Source: Nigerium massiliense (GTDB taxonomy: Bacteria; Actinomycetota; Actinomycetes; Propionibacteriales; Propionibacteriaceae). Taken from it: DNA of 64,000 nucleotides. The notes below the pieces were generated by a model. That model searched no databases and was not told the DNA's origin. It saw only the letters and a program-made list of their open reading frames with translations. Both the position numbers and the translations under genes were made by a program. Positions 20,507-29,151 of the stretch are shown here, piece after piece (position 1 is the first letter of the stretch; every line of letters starts with the position of its first letter). The stretch spans positions 434,001 through 498,000 of the forward strand of contig NZ_CCYM01000002.1 in the NCBI RefSeq assembly GCF_000826085.1, read 5' to 3'.

Positions 20507-20771
20507 CGCTCGTCCCCGTGGGTGGCGTGCTCGCGGGTGGCACACCCGTCCAGGGCAACGATCCCGGCCATGGAGCATCCCTTCATCTGATCATCTGCTC
20601 ACATATAGGCAATCACGGAAGCGGTGCACGCGCCAAGGCGACGGAGCGCCCTTTCTCGGGGCGGGCGGACACCCGCGGGCGCGCCGCCCCGGCTGCCCAG
20701 CCCCCGCTCCGATCGGTAAGGTCGGCGTGCCGGGGTTTCTCCGGCCACCGCCCGCTCCCCGAAAGGCCCCC

Positions 20772-21587
20772 ATGCCGTCCTCCCGCACGATCTTCCTCGA
20801 CGTCGACGGCACCATCCTCGCCGGGGCCGACCGGATCGCCCCGTCTACCATCGACGCCATCCGCGCGGCCCGCGCCCGCGGCCACCAGGTGTTCCTGTGC
20901 ACGGGCCGCTCCGCGTCCGACATCAGCCCCGCGGTCGCCGACATCGGCTTCGACGGCGCGATCACCAACTCCGGCGCGTTCGCGATCCGCGACGGCGAAC
21001 TCATCCTGTCGCGCACGATGACCCGGGCGGACGCCGAGCGGCTCATCGACTTCTTCCGCGGCCACGGCATGGAGTTCTTCCTGCAGGCGAACGAGGGGGT
21101 CTACGCGTCCGACGGGGCGCACGCGATGGTGACATCGGGCCGCGACGACGCCGACAAGGACAGCGAGCCCGCGCCCGTCATCCGGCACCGCCCGCTCGCC
21201 GAAGCCGACCTGAGCTCCATCGCCAAGGCCTCGTTCGCGTCCGCCGACCCGGACGGCCTCACGCTCGCCCAGACCGAGCTCGGCGACCGGTTCCACGTGA
21301 TCTCCGGGAGCATCCCGCTGCCCGGCGGCTCCAACGGCGAGGCCAGCCTCCACGGCACCAACAAGGGCACCGCGATCACCCACGTCATGGACGCCCTGGG
21401 GCTCGACCAGCCGACGTCGGTCGGCATCGGGGACAGCTGGAACGACGTCGAGATGTTCGACGTCGTCGGCACGTCGGTCGCGATGGGCAACGCCGACCCC
21501 GAGCTGCAGCGCCTGGCCGACCGCGTCACGACCGCCGTCCTCGACGACGGGGTGTGGAACGCGTTCAGCGAGCTCGGCCTGCTGTGA
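20772..21587 (+). CDS. Cof-type HAD-superfamily phosphatase
   Basis: A 271-residue HAD phosphatase with a type II cap. Motif I is FLDVDGTIL (nucleophile Asp), motif II is VFLCTGRSA, and motifs III/IV are KGTAITHVM with GIGDSWNDVEMFDVVGTSVAMGNA. Such enzymes dephosphorylate sugar phosphates, FMN or PLP; the substrate is not readable. GAAAGG lies just upstream of ATG 20772. Its last 23 bases overlap the convergent hydrolase gene. Confidence 0.9.
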   Translation: MPSSRTIFLDVDGTILAGADRIAPSTIDAIRAARARGHQVFLCTGRSASDISPAVADIGFDGAITNSGAFAIRDGELILSRTMTRADAERLIDFFRGHGMEFFLQANEGVYASDGAHAMVTSGRDDADKDSEPAPVIRHRPLAEADLSSIAKASFASADPDGLTLAQTELGDRFHVISGSIPLPGGSNGEASLHGTNKGTAITHVMDALGLDQPTSVGIGDSWNDVEMFDVVGTSVAMGNADPELQRLADRVTTAVLDDGVWNAFSELGLL

Positions 21588-22500
21588 GGACGCGGCGTAG
21601 ATAGGCGTCCACGCGGGCGATGTACCCGAGACGATCCGCGAAATAGCCGCCGCAGTGGTCGACGCCCTCGAACGTCACCAGCTCCACCGCGCCGGGCTGG
21701 GCGGCGTTCACCAACTGCAGCGCGTGCTCGTACGGGACGACGCGATCGTCGGTGCCGTGCAGCAACAGGATCGGCCGCGGCGCCACCCGCGCGATCGCGT
21801 CCACCGGCCGCACCTGGGCGAAGCGGTAGCCGTAGCGCAGCCAGGTCGCCCCGTCCGCCAGCGGGATGAGGCGCGTGAACGGCAGGTGATAGCGCCGGTA
21901 GTTCGCGGCGATGACGTCGCTCATCGTCGCGAACGGCGAGTCGAGCACGAGGGCCTCGATGCGGTCGTCGTCCGCGGCGGTGAGCAGCGCCGTGGCGGCG
22001 CCCATCGAGAACGCGACGACGGCGATGTGGGCGTCCGGACGCCTCCGGCGCACCCAGTCGACGGCCGCGCGCAGGTCGGCCTGCTCGTGGAACGCCAGGG
22101 ATTGCGGCCCGTCCGCCGACTCCCCCGACCCGCGGAAGTCGAAGAGAAGCACCGAGTGGCCGGCCCGGCGCAGACCCGGCCCGATCCCGAGCATCTCGTC
22201 CTTGCCGCCGCGGTGTCCGTGGCAGCAGATCACGACGGTGTCGGCGTCCGGGTCCTCGAACCACCAGCCGGCCAGCCGGACGCCGTCGGACGAGGTGAAG
22301 CGGACGTCCTCGGCGTCCATGCCGATCTCGAACGGGGTGAACGTGTACGGCGGCCACGGGCGCTTCGGCCCGCTGATCGTCCACGCGGTGAACCCCGCCA
22401 ACGCGGACGCCCCCAGCGCGGCTCCGGCGGCGGTCCAGCCGAGCGCGCGGGAGGCGCGGCGGAGGCGGGGGCGGGCGGGACGCAGCTCGACTCGTTTCAC
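21565..22500 (-). CDS. Membrane-anchored alpha/beta hydrolase
   Basis: A 311-residue alpha/beta hydrolase of the BAAT/DUF-like peptidase S9-related group. One N-terminal membrane anchor (about residues 20-42) comes first. The oxyanion segment CCHGHRGGKDEM, nucleophile elbow VVAFSMGAA, acid LLLHGTDDRVVP and catalytic His in FEGVDHCGGYF follow. It is probably an extracytoplasmic or membrane-surface esterase; the substrate is unknown. It overlaps the HAD gene by 23 bp tail to tail and is divergent from the AI-2E-family gene. Confidence 0.85.
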   Translation of the reverse strand: MKRVELRPARPRLRRASRALGWTAAGAALGASALAGFTAWTISGPKRPWPPYTFTPFEIGMDAEDVRFTSSDGVRLAGWWFEDPDADTVVICCHGHRGGKDEMLGIGPGLRRAGHSVLLFDFRGSGESADGPQSLAFHEQADLRAAVDWVRRRRPDAHIAVVAFSMGAATALLTAADDDRIEALVLDSPFATMSDVIAANYRRYHLPFTRLIPLADGATWLRYGYRFAQVRPVDAIARVAPRPILLLHGTDDRVVPYEHALQLVNAAQPGAVELVTFEGVDHCGGYFADRLGYIARVDAYLRRVLTAGRAR

Positions 22501-22712
22501 CCGGCCAGTATCCCGCCTCCGGCCGGCATCACCGCGGCGGGGTCAAACCGCCGTCGCCTCCCGGCGTCGTCCGCCAGCGAGGGGCCTCTGGAAAGGGTGG
22601 CAATCGCCACCCGGTTGGTTGGTCCCTCTCAACGCGCGTGGAAAGATGAATAGGTATGTTATGCGTCCGAACGACGGACGCTCGCACTCCCCCCGACTCC
22701 CCAGGAGGACCC

Positions 22713-24086
22713 ATGGCCTCATCCAGCACCGGCCACGCCAGCAATAGGCCCGTCCGCGTCAGCCTGCTCGACGAGCACCCCGCCATCCGAGCCATCCTGC
22801 TGACGTCGGTGCTCATCATCGTGGTGGTGGTCGCCGCCCAGATGGTGGGCTCGGTGGCCTCGATGTTCAGCTCGATCCTCACCCCGCTGGCCCTGTCGGT
22901 GCTGCTGACCGGCCTGCTGATGCCGCTCCAGGTGGTGCTGAACCACAAGGTGCGGCTCCCCCGGCACGTCGCCTCGGCGGGCACCCTCCTGATCGCGGTG
23001 GCGGTCGTCGGCGGCCTTCTCGCCGTGGCCGGCGCCCAGATCGCCGCCGGCATGGACGACATCTCCCGGGTCCTGGGCCAGCAGCTGGAGTCGTTCCGCA
23101 CCTGGCTCGCCGGCGTCTCCCCCGTCGCGCAGCAGCAACTCAACGAGGCGATCACCCAGATCCAAAACTGGGTGCAGGCCAACCAGGCGTCGCTGGCCCA
23201 GGGCGTCCTCGGCGCCGGATCGGGCGCGGCGAACTTCCTGGTCGGCGGGCTGGTCGCCCTGGTCGCGACGTTCTTCCTGCTCGCCGAAGGCGACCGCGTC
23301 TGGGCGTGGGTCGTGAACATGCTTCCCCGCGACATGCAGCGCCGCACCTACCAGGCGTCCCGGCGCGGCTGGGTCACGCTCGGCGCCTACGCGCGCACGC
23401 AGCTGATCGTCGCGGCGGTGGACGCCGTCGGCATCGGTCTGGGCGCGTTCTTCCTGGGCATCCCGTTCGTCGTGCCGATCATCGCGATCACGTTCGTGTT
23501 CTGCTTCATCCCGTTCGTCGGCGCGTTCCTGGCAGGCGCCCTCGCGGTGGTGCTGGCGCTCGCGTTCCAGGGGCCCGTGGCCGCCGTCATCATGCTGGCG
23601 GTCGTCGTCGTCGTCCAGCAGATGGAGGGCAACGTCATCTCCCCCATCCTGATGGGCGCCGCCGTCGACCTGCACCCGCTCGTCGTGCTGATCTCCGTCA
23701 CCGCGGGCACCTACGTGATGGGCCTGCTGGGCGCGCTGTTCGCCGTCCCGATCGTCGCGACCATCAAGTCGATGGTCAACTACCTGCGCGGCAACGACCC
23801 GTTCCCGCTGCTGGCTCGCGACGGAAGCGCCCTGACCGACGTCCCGAAGAGCCTGGTGGGCGACAAGTTCGAGATCAAGGACCCGAGCCGCATCGGCGAG
23901 GCCACCCCGCAGTGGCTGCGCGAGGAGCAGGCCAAGGAGGCCGAGCACATCAAGGATCAGGGTGGCGAGATCCCGGCGGTGTCCGACGAGCAGGTGCCGC
24001 CCGAGAAGCAGATCCCTGGCGGGCGGCCGCCCGGCGACCCCCGGGACACGCAGCGCGCCCTCGAGGACGAGCGTTCGGACGACTGA
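22713..24086 (+). CDS. AI-2E-family transporter
   Basis: A 457-residue membrane protein with about eight membrane segments. It has the family hallmarks SVLLTGLLMPL near TM2, a soluble region between TM3 and TM4 (residues about 115-165), and the conserved VVQQMEGNVISPILMGAAVDLHPLVVL near TM7. Members export small molecules or act as Na+/H+ antiporters; the family name does not prove a quorum-sensing role. The C-terminus is an acidic tail of about 90 residues. AGGAGG precedes ATG 22713 by 4-5 nt. Confidence 0.88.
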   Translation: MASSSTGHASNRPVRVSLLDEHPAIRAILLTSVLIIVVVVAAQMVGSVASMFSSILTPLALSVLLTGLLMPLQVVLNHKVRLPRHVASAGTLLIAVAVVGGLLAVAGAQIAAGMDDISRVLGQQLESFRTWLAGVSPVAQQQLNEAITQIQNWVQANQASLAQGVLGAGSGAANFLVGGLVALVATFFLLAEGDRVWAWVVNMLPRDMQRRTYQASRRGWVTLGAYARTQLIVAAVDAVGIGLGAFFLGIPFVVPIIAITFVFCFIPFVGAFLAGALAVVLALAFQGPVAAVIMLAVVVVVQQMEGNVISPILMGAAVDLHPLVVLISVTAGTYVMGLLGALFAVPIVATIKSMVNYLRGNDPFPLLARDGSALTDVPKSLVGDKFEIKDPSRIGEATPQWLREEQAKEAEHIKDQGGEIPAVSDEQVPPEKQIPGGRPPGDPRDTQRALEDERSDD

Positions 24087-24156
24087 TCCTCGCCGTGGCC
24101 GCGCCGGAGCGCCCTAGGCGCGATCACGCGGCGGCCGCCAACGCCTTCGGGACGCC

Positions 24157-24190
24157 TGACCCCGGCGCCGGTCGTACCGGGCCGGGGTCA
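24157..24190 (+). terminator. Terminator between convergent genes
   Basis: TGACCCCGGC (24157-24166) pairs with GCCGGGGTCA (24181-24190). An inner CCGGT/ACCGG pair with loop CGT makes one long, nearly continuous stem. Confidence 0.7.
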
Positions 24191-24209
24191 ACGCCGTCCA
24201 AGGGCTGGG

Positions 24210-25019
24210 TCACAGCGGCATGGGTTCCACGGGGCCGTCGGTGTTCGGACGCCAGCCGAGCGCCGGCGCGACGTGCTCCGCGAACGACTGCAGCACGTGC
24301 AGGTTGTAGTCGACGCCCAGCGTGTTCGGGATCGTCAACATCACCGTGTCGGCCGCCTCGATCGCGGCGTCCTGCTTGAGCTGCTCGATCAGCTTGTCGG
24401 GCTCGGCGGCGTACGTCTTGCCGAACGTCGAGCGGAACCCATCGATGACGCCGATCTGATCGGCCGACTCCTGGCCGCGCAGGCCGAAGAAGCGGTAGTC
24501 GAGTTCGTGCGTCAGCGGGAAGATGCTGCGGCTCACCGAGACCCGCGGCGTGAAGTCGTGCCCGGACGCCTTCCAGACCGCGCGGAACCGGTCGATCTGC
24601 TCGCGCTGTAGGTCCCCCAGCGACTCGCCGCTGGCCTCCGTGAGCAACGTGGAGCTCATCAAGTTCACGCCCTGCTCGGCCGTCCACTCGGCGGTCGCCC
24701 GCGTCCCGGCACCCCACCAGATGCGCCTGTCGAGCCCCGGCGACTGCGGCTCGATGCGCAGCTTGCCCGTCTTGCCGAACTGCTCGGGGTCGGCGTCCGC
24801 CATGCCCTCGCCGCGGATCGCGGCCATGAAGCGCTCGAACTTGGGCCGCGCGATGTCGGCGCCGCGCGGATCGGTGGAGCCCGCGTAGCCGAATGCCTCC
24901 CAGCCACGAAGGGCTGGCTCGGGCGATCCCCGGCTGACGCCGAGCGCCACCCGGCCGTCCGCGATCAGGTCGAGCGCCGCGGCCTCCTCGGCGAGGTAGA
25001 GCGGGTTCTCGTAGCGCAT
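24210..25019 (-). pseudogene. Luciferase-like monooxygenase, C-terminal part (split by the integrated element)
   Basis: This is the C-terminal 269 residues of a bacterial luciferase-like flavin monooxygenase (LLM), beginning MRYENPLYLAEEAAALDLIADGR, which is an internal motif of the family and not a natural start. The missing N-terminus lies 8.8 kb away at 33792-34043, ending GTGVIDMR. Joining the two at the shared MR codons rebuilds an ordinary LLM of about 350 residues. An ATG happens to sit at the junction, so a truncated protein could be made, but it lacks the flavin-binding N-terminal strands. The substrate of the original enzyme is unknown. Confidence 0.9.
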
Positions 25020-25035
25020 ATCGGAGTTATAGCAC
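25015..25035. repeat. Left attachment junction
   Basis: The 5-bp core CGCAT (25015-25019) is shared with the right junction at 33796-33800. Bases left of it belong to the split monooxygenase gene; bases right of it belong to the element. The element arm TAGCAC (25030-25035) is the inverse of GTGCTA at the other end. Confidence 0.75.
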
Positions 25036-25048
25036 TCGATGATCCCTC

Positions 25049-26950
25049 CTACTTCCTCGTCCTGGCGGCGCGGAGCCCGTTGAGGATCACTATCACCTCG
25101 GCGATCTCATGCACGAGCACCACCGCTGCGAGGCCGAGTACGCCGAACAGGGCGAGCGGCAGCAGGGCGGTGATGATCAGCAGGGACAGGATGATGTTCT
25201 GGTTGATGATGTGCCTGCCGCGGCGGGCGTGGTCGAACGCCCGCGGGAGGAGCCGCAGGTCGTGGCCGGTGAAGGCGACGTCGGCGGACTCGATCGCGGC
25301 ATCGGAGCCGGTCGCGCCCATCGCGATGCCGATGTCCGCGGCCGCCAGGGCGGGGGCGTCGTTGATGCCGTCGCCGATCATCGCGACCGAGCCGTGCCTG
25401 CCCAGCTCGCTGATCGCGGCGGCCTTGTCCTCGGGACGCAGCTCGGCGCGCACGTCCCCGATCCCGGCCTGCGCGGCCAGCGCGCGGGCGGTGCGGGCGT
25501 TGTCGCCGGTGAGCATGGTCATCCCGACGCCCTGGGCCGCGAGGGTGCGCACGACCTCTGGGACCTCGGGGCGCAGCTCGTCGCGGACCCCGATCGCGGC
25601 GACCGGGACCCCGTCGAGGTGCACAATGACGACGGTCATGCCCTGCTCCTCCAGGCCCGCGACCTGGTCCTTGAGCGTCCCCGAGTCCAGCCAGCGAGGG
25701 CTGCCGACGGTGACCCGGGCCCCGTCGAGGGTGCCTTCGATGCCGTGCCCGGCCTGCTCGGTGACGTCCAGGGCGGCGGGGGCTCCGGGTGCGGCGGCGG
25801 TGATCGCGGCGGCCAGCGGGTGGGTGCTGTGCTGCTCCAGGGATGCCGCCCAGGCCAGGGCCTGCGCCTCGGTCACGCCGTCGGCGGTGAGGACGGCGGT
25901 GACGGCGGGCTCGTTGCGGGTGAGGGTGCCGGTCTTGTCGACGGCGACGTGGCGGATCACGCCGAAGCGCTCGAACACGGCACCGGACTTGATGATCACG
26001 CCGAACCGGCTCGCCGAGCCGATCGCGGCGACGACGGTGAGCGGGACGGAGATCGCCAGCGCGCACGGCGACGCGGCGACGAGCACCACGAGGGCGCGGG
26101 TGATCCACAGCTCCGGGTCGCCGAGCAGCGAGCCGATGATCGCGATGAGAGCGGCGAGGATCAGCACGCCGGGCACGAGGGGTCGGGCGATCCGGTCGGC
26201 CAGCCGAGCGCGGTCTCCCTTCTCGGCCTGCGCCTGCTCGACCAGCTCCACGATCGTGGTCAGCGAGTTGTCCGTACCCGCCGCGGTCGCCTCGACCTCC
26301 AGGGCACCGGCGGTGTTGATCGCCCCGGCCGACACCGCGTCGCCGGGCTCGACCTCGACCGGGATCGACTCGCCGGTGATCGCGGAGGTATCCAGGCTCG
26401 ACCGACCTGTGCGGACGATGCCGTCGGTCGCGATCCGCTCACCGGGGCGCACCAGCATGAGCTGCCCGACCTGGAGGTCCTTCGCGGCGACCTCCACGGG
26501 CGCGCCGTCCCGCCGGAGGGTCGCGGTCTCCGGGACGAGCTTGAGGAGAGCCCGCAGCCCGCCGCGGGCGCGGTCCATGGCCTTGTCCTCCAGCGCTTCG
26601 GCGATGGAGTACAGGAACGCCAAGGCGGCGGCCTCCTCGACGTAGCCGAGGATCACCGCGCCGACCGCGCTGATCGTCATCAGCAGGCCGATGCCCAGCT
26701 TGCCCTTGATCAGCTTGCGGATCGCGCCCGGGGTGAACGTCGACGCGCCCAGCAGCAGGCCGATCCAGAACGCCACCAGCGCCGGGACCTCCGCCCCTGT
26801 CCATTCCAGGACCAGGCCCGTGCCGAAGGCGACGCCGGAGAGCACCGGGACCATGATCCCGCGGTCACGCCACCACGGACGCTCCTGCTCCTCATCGGCT
26901 TCCTCGCCGACCCGGGTCTCCGGCTCGTCGCAGCCGCACGCCGCGCTCAC
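25049..26950 (-). CDS. cadA: Cadmium/zinc/lead-exporting P1B-type ATPase
   Basis: A 633-residue heavy-metal P-type ATPase. The membrane metal motif is SPC (VLVAASPCALAISVPL), the phosphorylation site DKTGTLT has Asp338, the HP motif is STHPLAAAI, and GDGINDAPALAAADIG follows. There is no N-terminal HMA domain, only an acidic Cys tail (SAACGCDEPETRVG). GTG 26950 is chosen because it overlaps the cmtR stop (GTGA), so the two are co-translated. The SPC motif and CmtR partner favour Cd, Pb or Zn. It is the cargo of the integrated element, lying closest to its left end. Confidence 0.9.
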   Translation of the reverse strand: MSAACGCDEPETRVGEEADEEQERPWWRDRGIMVPVLSGVAFGTGLVLEWTGAEVPALVAFWIGLLLGASTFTPGAIRKLIKGKLGIGLLMTISAVGAVILGYVEEAAALAFLYSIAEALEDKAMDRARGGLRALLKLVPETATLRRDGAPVEVAAKDLQVGQLMLVRPGERIATDGIVRTGRSSLDTSAITGESIPVEVEPGDAVSAGAINTAGALEVEATAAGTDNSLTTIVELVEQAQAEKGDRARLADRIARPLVPGVLILAALIAIIGSLLGDPELWITRALVVLVAASPCALAISVPLTVVAAIGSASRFGVIIKSGAVFERFGVIRHVAVDKTGTLTRNEPAVTAVLTADGVTEAQALAWAASLEQHSTHPLAAAITAAAPGAPAALDVTEQAGHGIEGTLDGARVTVGSPRWLDSGTLKDQVAGLEEQGMTVVIVHLDGVPVAAIGVRDELRPEVPEVVRTLAAQGVGMTMLTGDNARTARALAAQAGIGDVRAELRPEDKAAAISELGRHGSVAMIGDGINDAPALAAADIGIAMGATGSDAAIESADVAFTGHDLRLLPRAFDHARRGRHIINQNIILSLLIITALLPLALFGVLGLAAVVLVHEIAEVIVILNGLRAARTRK

Positions 26951-27306
26951 GCGCCCGCTCCCGTCCCGCAGCAGCCCGGCACAGTGCACGCGGCGTCCAA
27001 GCACGGCGCGTGCTCGTCCACGGCCAGCGTCACGTCCACCAGCGCCGTGAGCGCCGCCGCGAGGTGCGGGTCGGCGATCTCGTAGCGCGTCTGCCGACCC
27101 TCGGGCTCGGCGACCACGATCCCGCAGTCGCGAAGACAGGTCAGGTGGTTCGACACGTTCGAACGCGTCAGCTCCAGCTCGCGCGAGAGCACGGCCGGGT
27201 AGCTCGGCCCGTCCAGCAGGGTCATCAGGATCCGGGAGCGCGTCGGGTCCGCCATGGCCCGGCCCAGCCGGTTCATGACGTCGAGGCGAGAAGCAATAGT
27301 CAGCAT
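26947..27306 (-). CDS. cmtR: Cadmium/lead-responsive ArsR-family repressor CmtR
   Basis: A 119-residue winged-helix repressor. The recognition helix is LTRSNVSNHLTCLRDCG. Cys57, Cys61 and Cys102 (HLTCLRDC and APCLDAA) fall at exactly the residue numbers of the Cd/Pb ligands known for Mycobacterium tuberculosis CmtR. Extra cysteines follow (ACTVPGCC). On metal binding it should release DNA and allow cadA expression. The ATG sits only 7 nt from a TATAGT -10 box, so the message is probably leaderless. Its stop overlaps the cadA start. Confidence 0.93.
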   Translation of the reverse strand: MLTIASRLDVMNRLGRAMADPTRSRILMTLLDGPSYPAVLSRELELTRSNVSNHLTCLRDCGIVVAEPEGRQTRYEIADPHLAAALTALVDVTLAVDEHAPCLDAACTVPGCCGTGAGA

Positions 27307-27343
27307 GCACTGAACTATACAGTAGTGGCTGACCTATTGTCAC
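27307..27343 (-). promoter_or_regulatory. cmtR-cadA promoter and operator
   Basis: On the minus strand GTGACA (27343-27338) and TATAGT (27319-27314) are 18 bp apart and form a good -35/-10 pair. The palindrome ACTA-TACAG-TAGT (27314-27326, plus-strand reading) covers the -10 box, as expected for an ArsR-family operator. Confidence 0.6.
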
Positions 27344-27395
27344 TCTGGGGAGTTCTGCCGCACGCGCTCCGCGCGCTTGCCCTCGGGAGCTGGGG

Positions 27396-28271
27396 TCACC
27401 TCCGCCAGCGGGGCCATGACGGCATCCCGCGGCCCTTCCACGTCTCCGCGAGGCCGACGACCCAGCGGGCGGAGGCGAAGAGGGCGTAGCCGGCCCCGGC
27501 GAGGCCAGCGCCGACTACGAGCCACCGCCCGATGCCGAGCCACACGCTCCCGTCCACGTCCAGCGCCCACTGAGCACCCGTGATGAGGCCCGCTGCGGCC
27601 ATCCAGACGCCCGCGACCAGCATCGCGAGCGGCACGAGCGCGAGGAGCATCGCGGCGGCGGCGCTCCAGAGCTGGCGCGCCTCAACCTTCGCTGTCGCGG
27701 CGATGATCCGCTCGGCCCGCTCGTTCGCGGCGTCGAGGTTCGCCGTCATCGTGGTCGAGGCATCCCCGGCGACCTGCTCGACGGCCTTCTGCACGCGCTC
27801 CTCGGTGCGCTTCTCGATCCGCTGCACCGCACCGCCGACCTGGCTCACGAGCTTCTGGTTCGCCGCGGCCTGCACCTTGAGCCCGTCAATCGCCGAGGCC
27901 GTAGCCGCGCGATTCTTCTGCGCCTCCGCGACCAAGCTCTGCGACGCGGCGCTCAAACGCTTCCCGTCGAGACTCTGCGCGAACTCGCCGAGCGTGCTCT
28001 CGATCTCGCTCAGCCTGCTCTCGACGCTCGCGATCTGCGGCGACGTGCTGGCGGACGGCTGCGAGATCGACGCCCGGTCGATCCGCTTCGTCAGCTCCTC
28101 GTCCATGATCTTCTGATGCCCGGTGAGGTCCCTCACGGCCTTCGTCAGCGTCGTGAGCTGCTGCTCGACGGCGGCGTGCTTCGAGACCAACGTCTCCAGC
28201 ATCTCCGTAGTCCGCTGCTGCTCGATCTTCTCCGTCGCCCTCGCCGTGGCCATCGCGGTGATGCTGTCCAT
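27396..28271 (-). CDS. Coiled-coil membrane protein of the mobilisation module
   Basis: A 291-residue protein of unrecognised family. Residues 1-175 are charged and helical with coiled-coil character (TEKIEQQRTTEMLETLV, SRLSEIESTLGEFAQSL, AVQRIEKRTEERVQKAVEQV). Two membrane segments follow (about 195-220 and 235-260), with a short basic C-terminus. ATG 28271 (MDSITAMATARATEK) has GAGGAG 8 nt upstream. It starts inside the relaxase gene in another frame. Such proteins downstream of relaxases often tether the transfer complex to the membrane; that is a guess here. Confidence 0.68.
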   Translation of the reverse strand: MDSITAMATARATEKIEQQRTTEMLETLVSKHAAVEQQLTTLTKAVRDLTGHQKIMDEELTKRIDRASISQPSASTSPQIASVESRLSEIESTLGEFAQSLDGKRLSAASQSLVAEAQKNRAATASAIDGLKVQAAANQKLVSQVGGAVQRIEKRTEERVQKAVEQVAGDASTTMTANLDAANERAERIIAATAKVEARQLWSAAAAMLLALVPLAMLVAGVWMAAAGLITGAQWALDVDGSVWLGIGRWLVVGAGLAGAGYALFASARWVVGLAETWKGRGMPSWPRWRR

Positions 28272-29151
28272 GTCCCTGCTCCTCCTGCGCGCGGATGCGC
28301 TGCTCGATCTCGTTCGTGTACTCGTCCAGCACCTGGCCGAACGCCTCTGGGTGCTGCTGCTCGAAGAACTGGCCGAAGTCCGACTGTTCGACCTGCTCGC
28401 GGACCGTGGCGAGGTGCTGCGCGGCCTCAGCGGCCCGTTCGCGGGCCTGGTCAACCTTCTTGGCGAACTCCTCGCTGCTCAGGTGCTCCTTCGAGCGCTT
28501 GGTGACCTTGAACTCGACGTCGTACCCGGCATCGGCCAGCGCCTGGCGGTGCGCCTTGTGCTGGCGCTGGAGATCGCCGGGACCCTTGAAAAAGTCCTTC
28601 TGGCTCAGCCTCCCGTCCTCCGTCACCGGGGTGAACAGGAGCTGGAGTTGAGGATTCGTCTCATCCATATGCACGGAGTAGCCCGGAAGGTTCTGCTGCC
28701 CGAACTCCTGGGCGGCCCAGTCGAGCTGCGTGCCGATGTACTGCTCTGCTTCGGCGTTCAGACCGTCCTCGCGCCAGTCCGGGTTGTGCTCGGCGAACCA
28801 CTTCGGATCGAGCTGCAAGACGAGGGGGCGCATCGCCACCGCGTCGGCCTTGATCTTCTTCTCGACCGTCGCCAGGCGCGCGTCCAGATAGTCCGTCAGC
28901 TCTGCCGACGGCGGCCGGTCGTTGCCCTTCTCGTCCTGCGTCACGACCGGGGCACGCCAACCTCCGTTGCCGTCGTTGACCATCGTGATGTTCATCGACG
29001 TGCGCGCCGGATCGATGTTCGGGTTCCGCTGAGCGAAGGAGAACCCCGCGGCCTGATCCGCATCGCGGGCGATGTGGCGAACGAAGTTCGTCGCGTGAGC
29101 GCCTGACGCCTTGACCTTGTGGCTCGCGTCAAAAGTTGCCGTGTAGCTCAT
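27886..29151 (-). CDS. MobV-type (Pre/Mob) relaxase
   Basis: A relaxase that would nick oriT and pilot the strand during mobilisation. Motif I is RNPNIDPARTSMN (residues 42-54). The HUH-like metal/catalytic motif is VHMDETNPQLQLLF (His161, Asp163-Glu164), matching the HxDExxPH pattern with Gln replacing the usual His. GGGAGG precedes ATG 29151. The last 128 codons (from about residue 294) read as a D/R/G/H-rich string and overlap the next gene by 386 bp. This looks like a shadow frame, so the true protein may be shorter or the sequence may hold an indel. Confidence 0.78.
   Translation of the reverse strand: MSYTATFDASHKVKASGAHATNFVRHIARDADQAAGFSFAQRNPNIDPARTSMNITMVNDGNGGWRAPVVTQDEKGNDRPPSAELTDYLDARLATVEKKIKADAVAMRPLVLQLDPKWFAEHNPDWREDGLNAEAEQYIGTQLDWAAQEFGQQNLPGYSVHMDETNPQLQLLFTPVTEDGRLSQKDFFKGPGDLQRQHKAHRQALADAGYDVEFKVTKRSKEHLSSEEFAKKVDQARERAAEAAQHLATVREQVEQSDFGQFFEQQHPEAFGQVLDEYTNEIEQRIRAQEEQGHGQHHRDGHGEGDGEDRAAADYGDAGDVGLEARRRRAAAHDADEGREGPHRASEDHGRGADEADRPGVDLAAVRQHVAADRERREQAERDREHARRVRAESRREAFERRVAELGRGGAEESRGYGLGD

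Noticed and set aside
22713..24086. Evidence for AI-2 quorum sensing
   Set aside because: The family name is historical; no luxS or lsr genes are in the window.
24210..25019. An intact short luciferase-like monooxygenase
   Set aside because: It begins in the middle of the family sequence, and the missing N-terminus is at 33792-34043.
25109..27085. Long plus-strand frames opposite cadA
   Set aside because: No domain, extreme composition, and the minus strand encodes clear CadA and CmtR.
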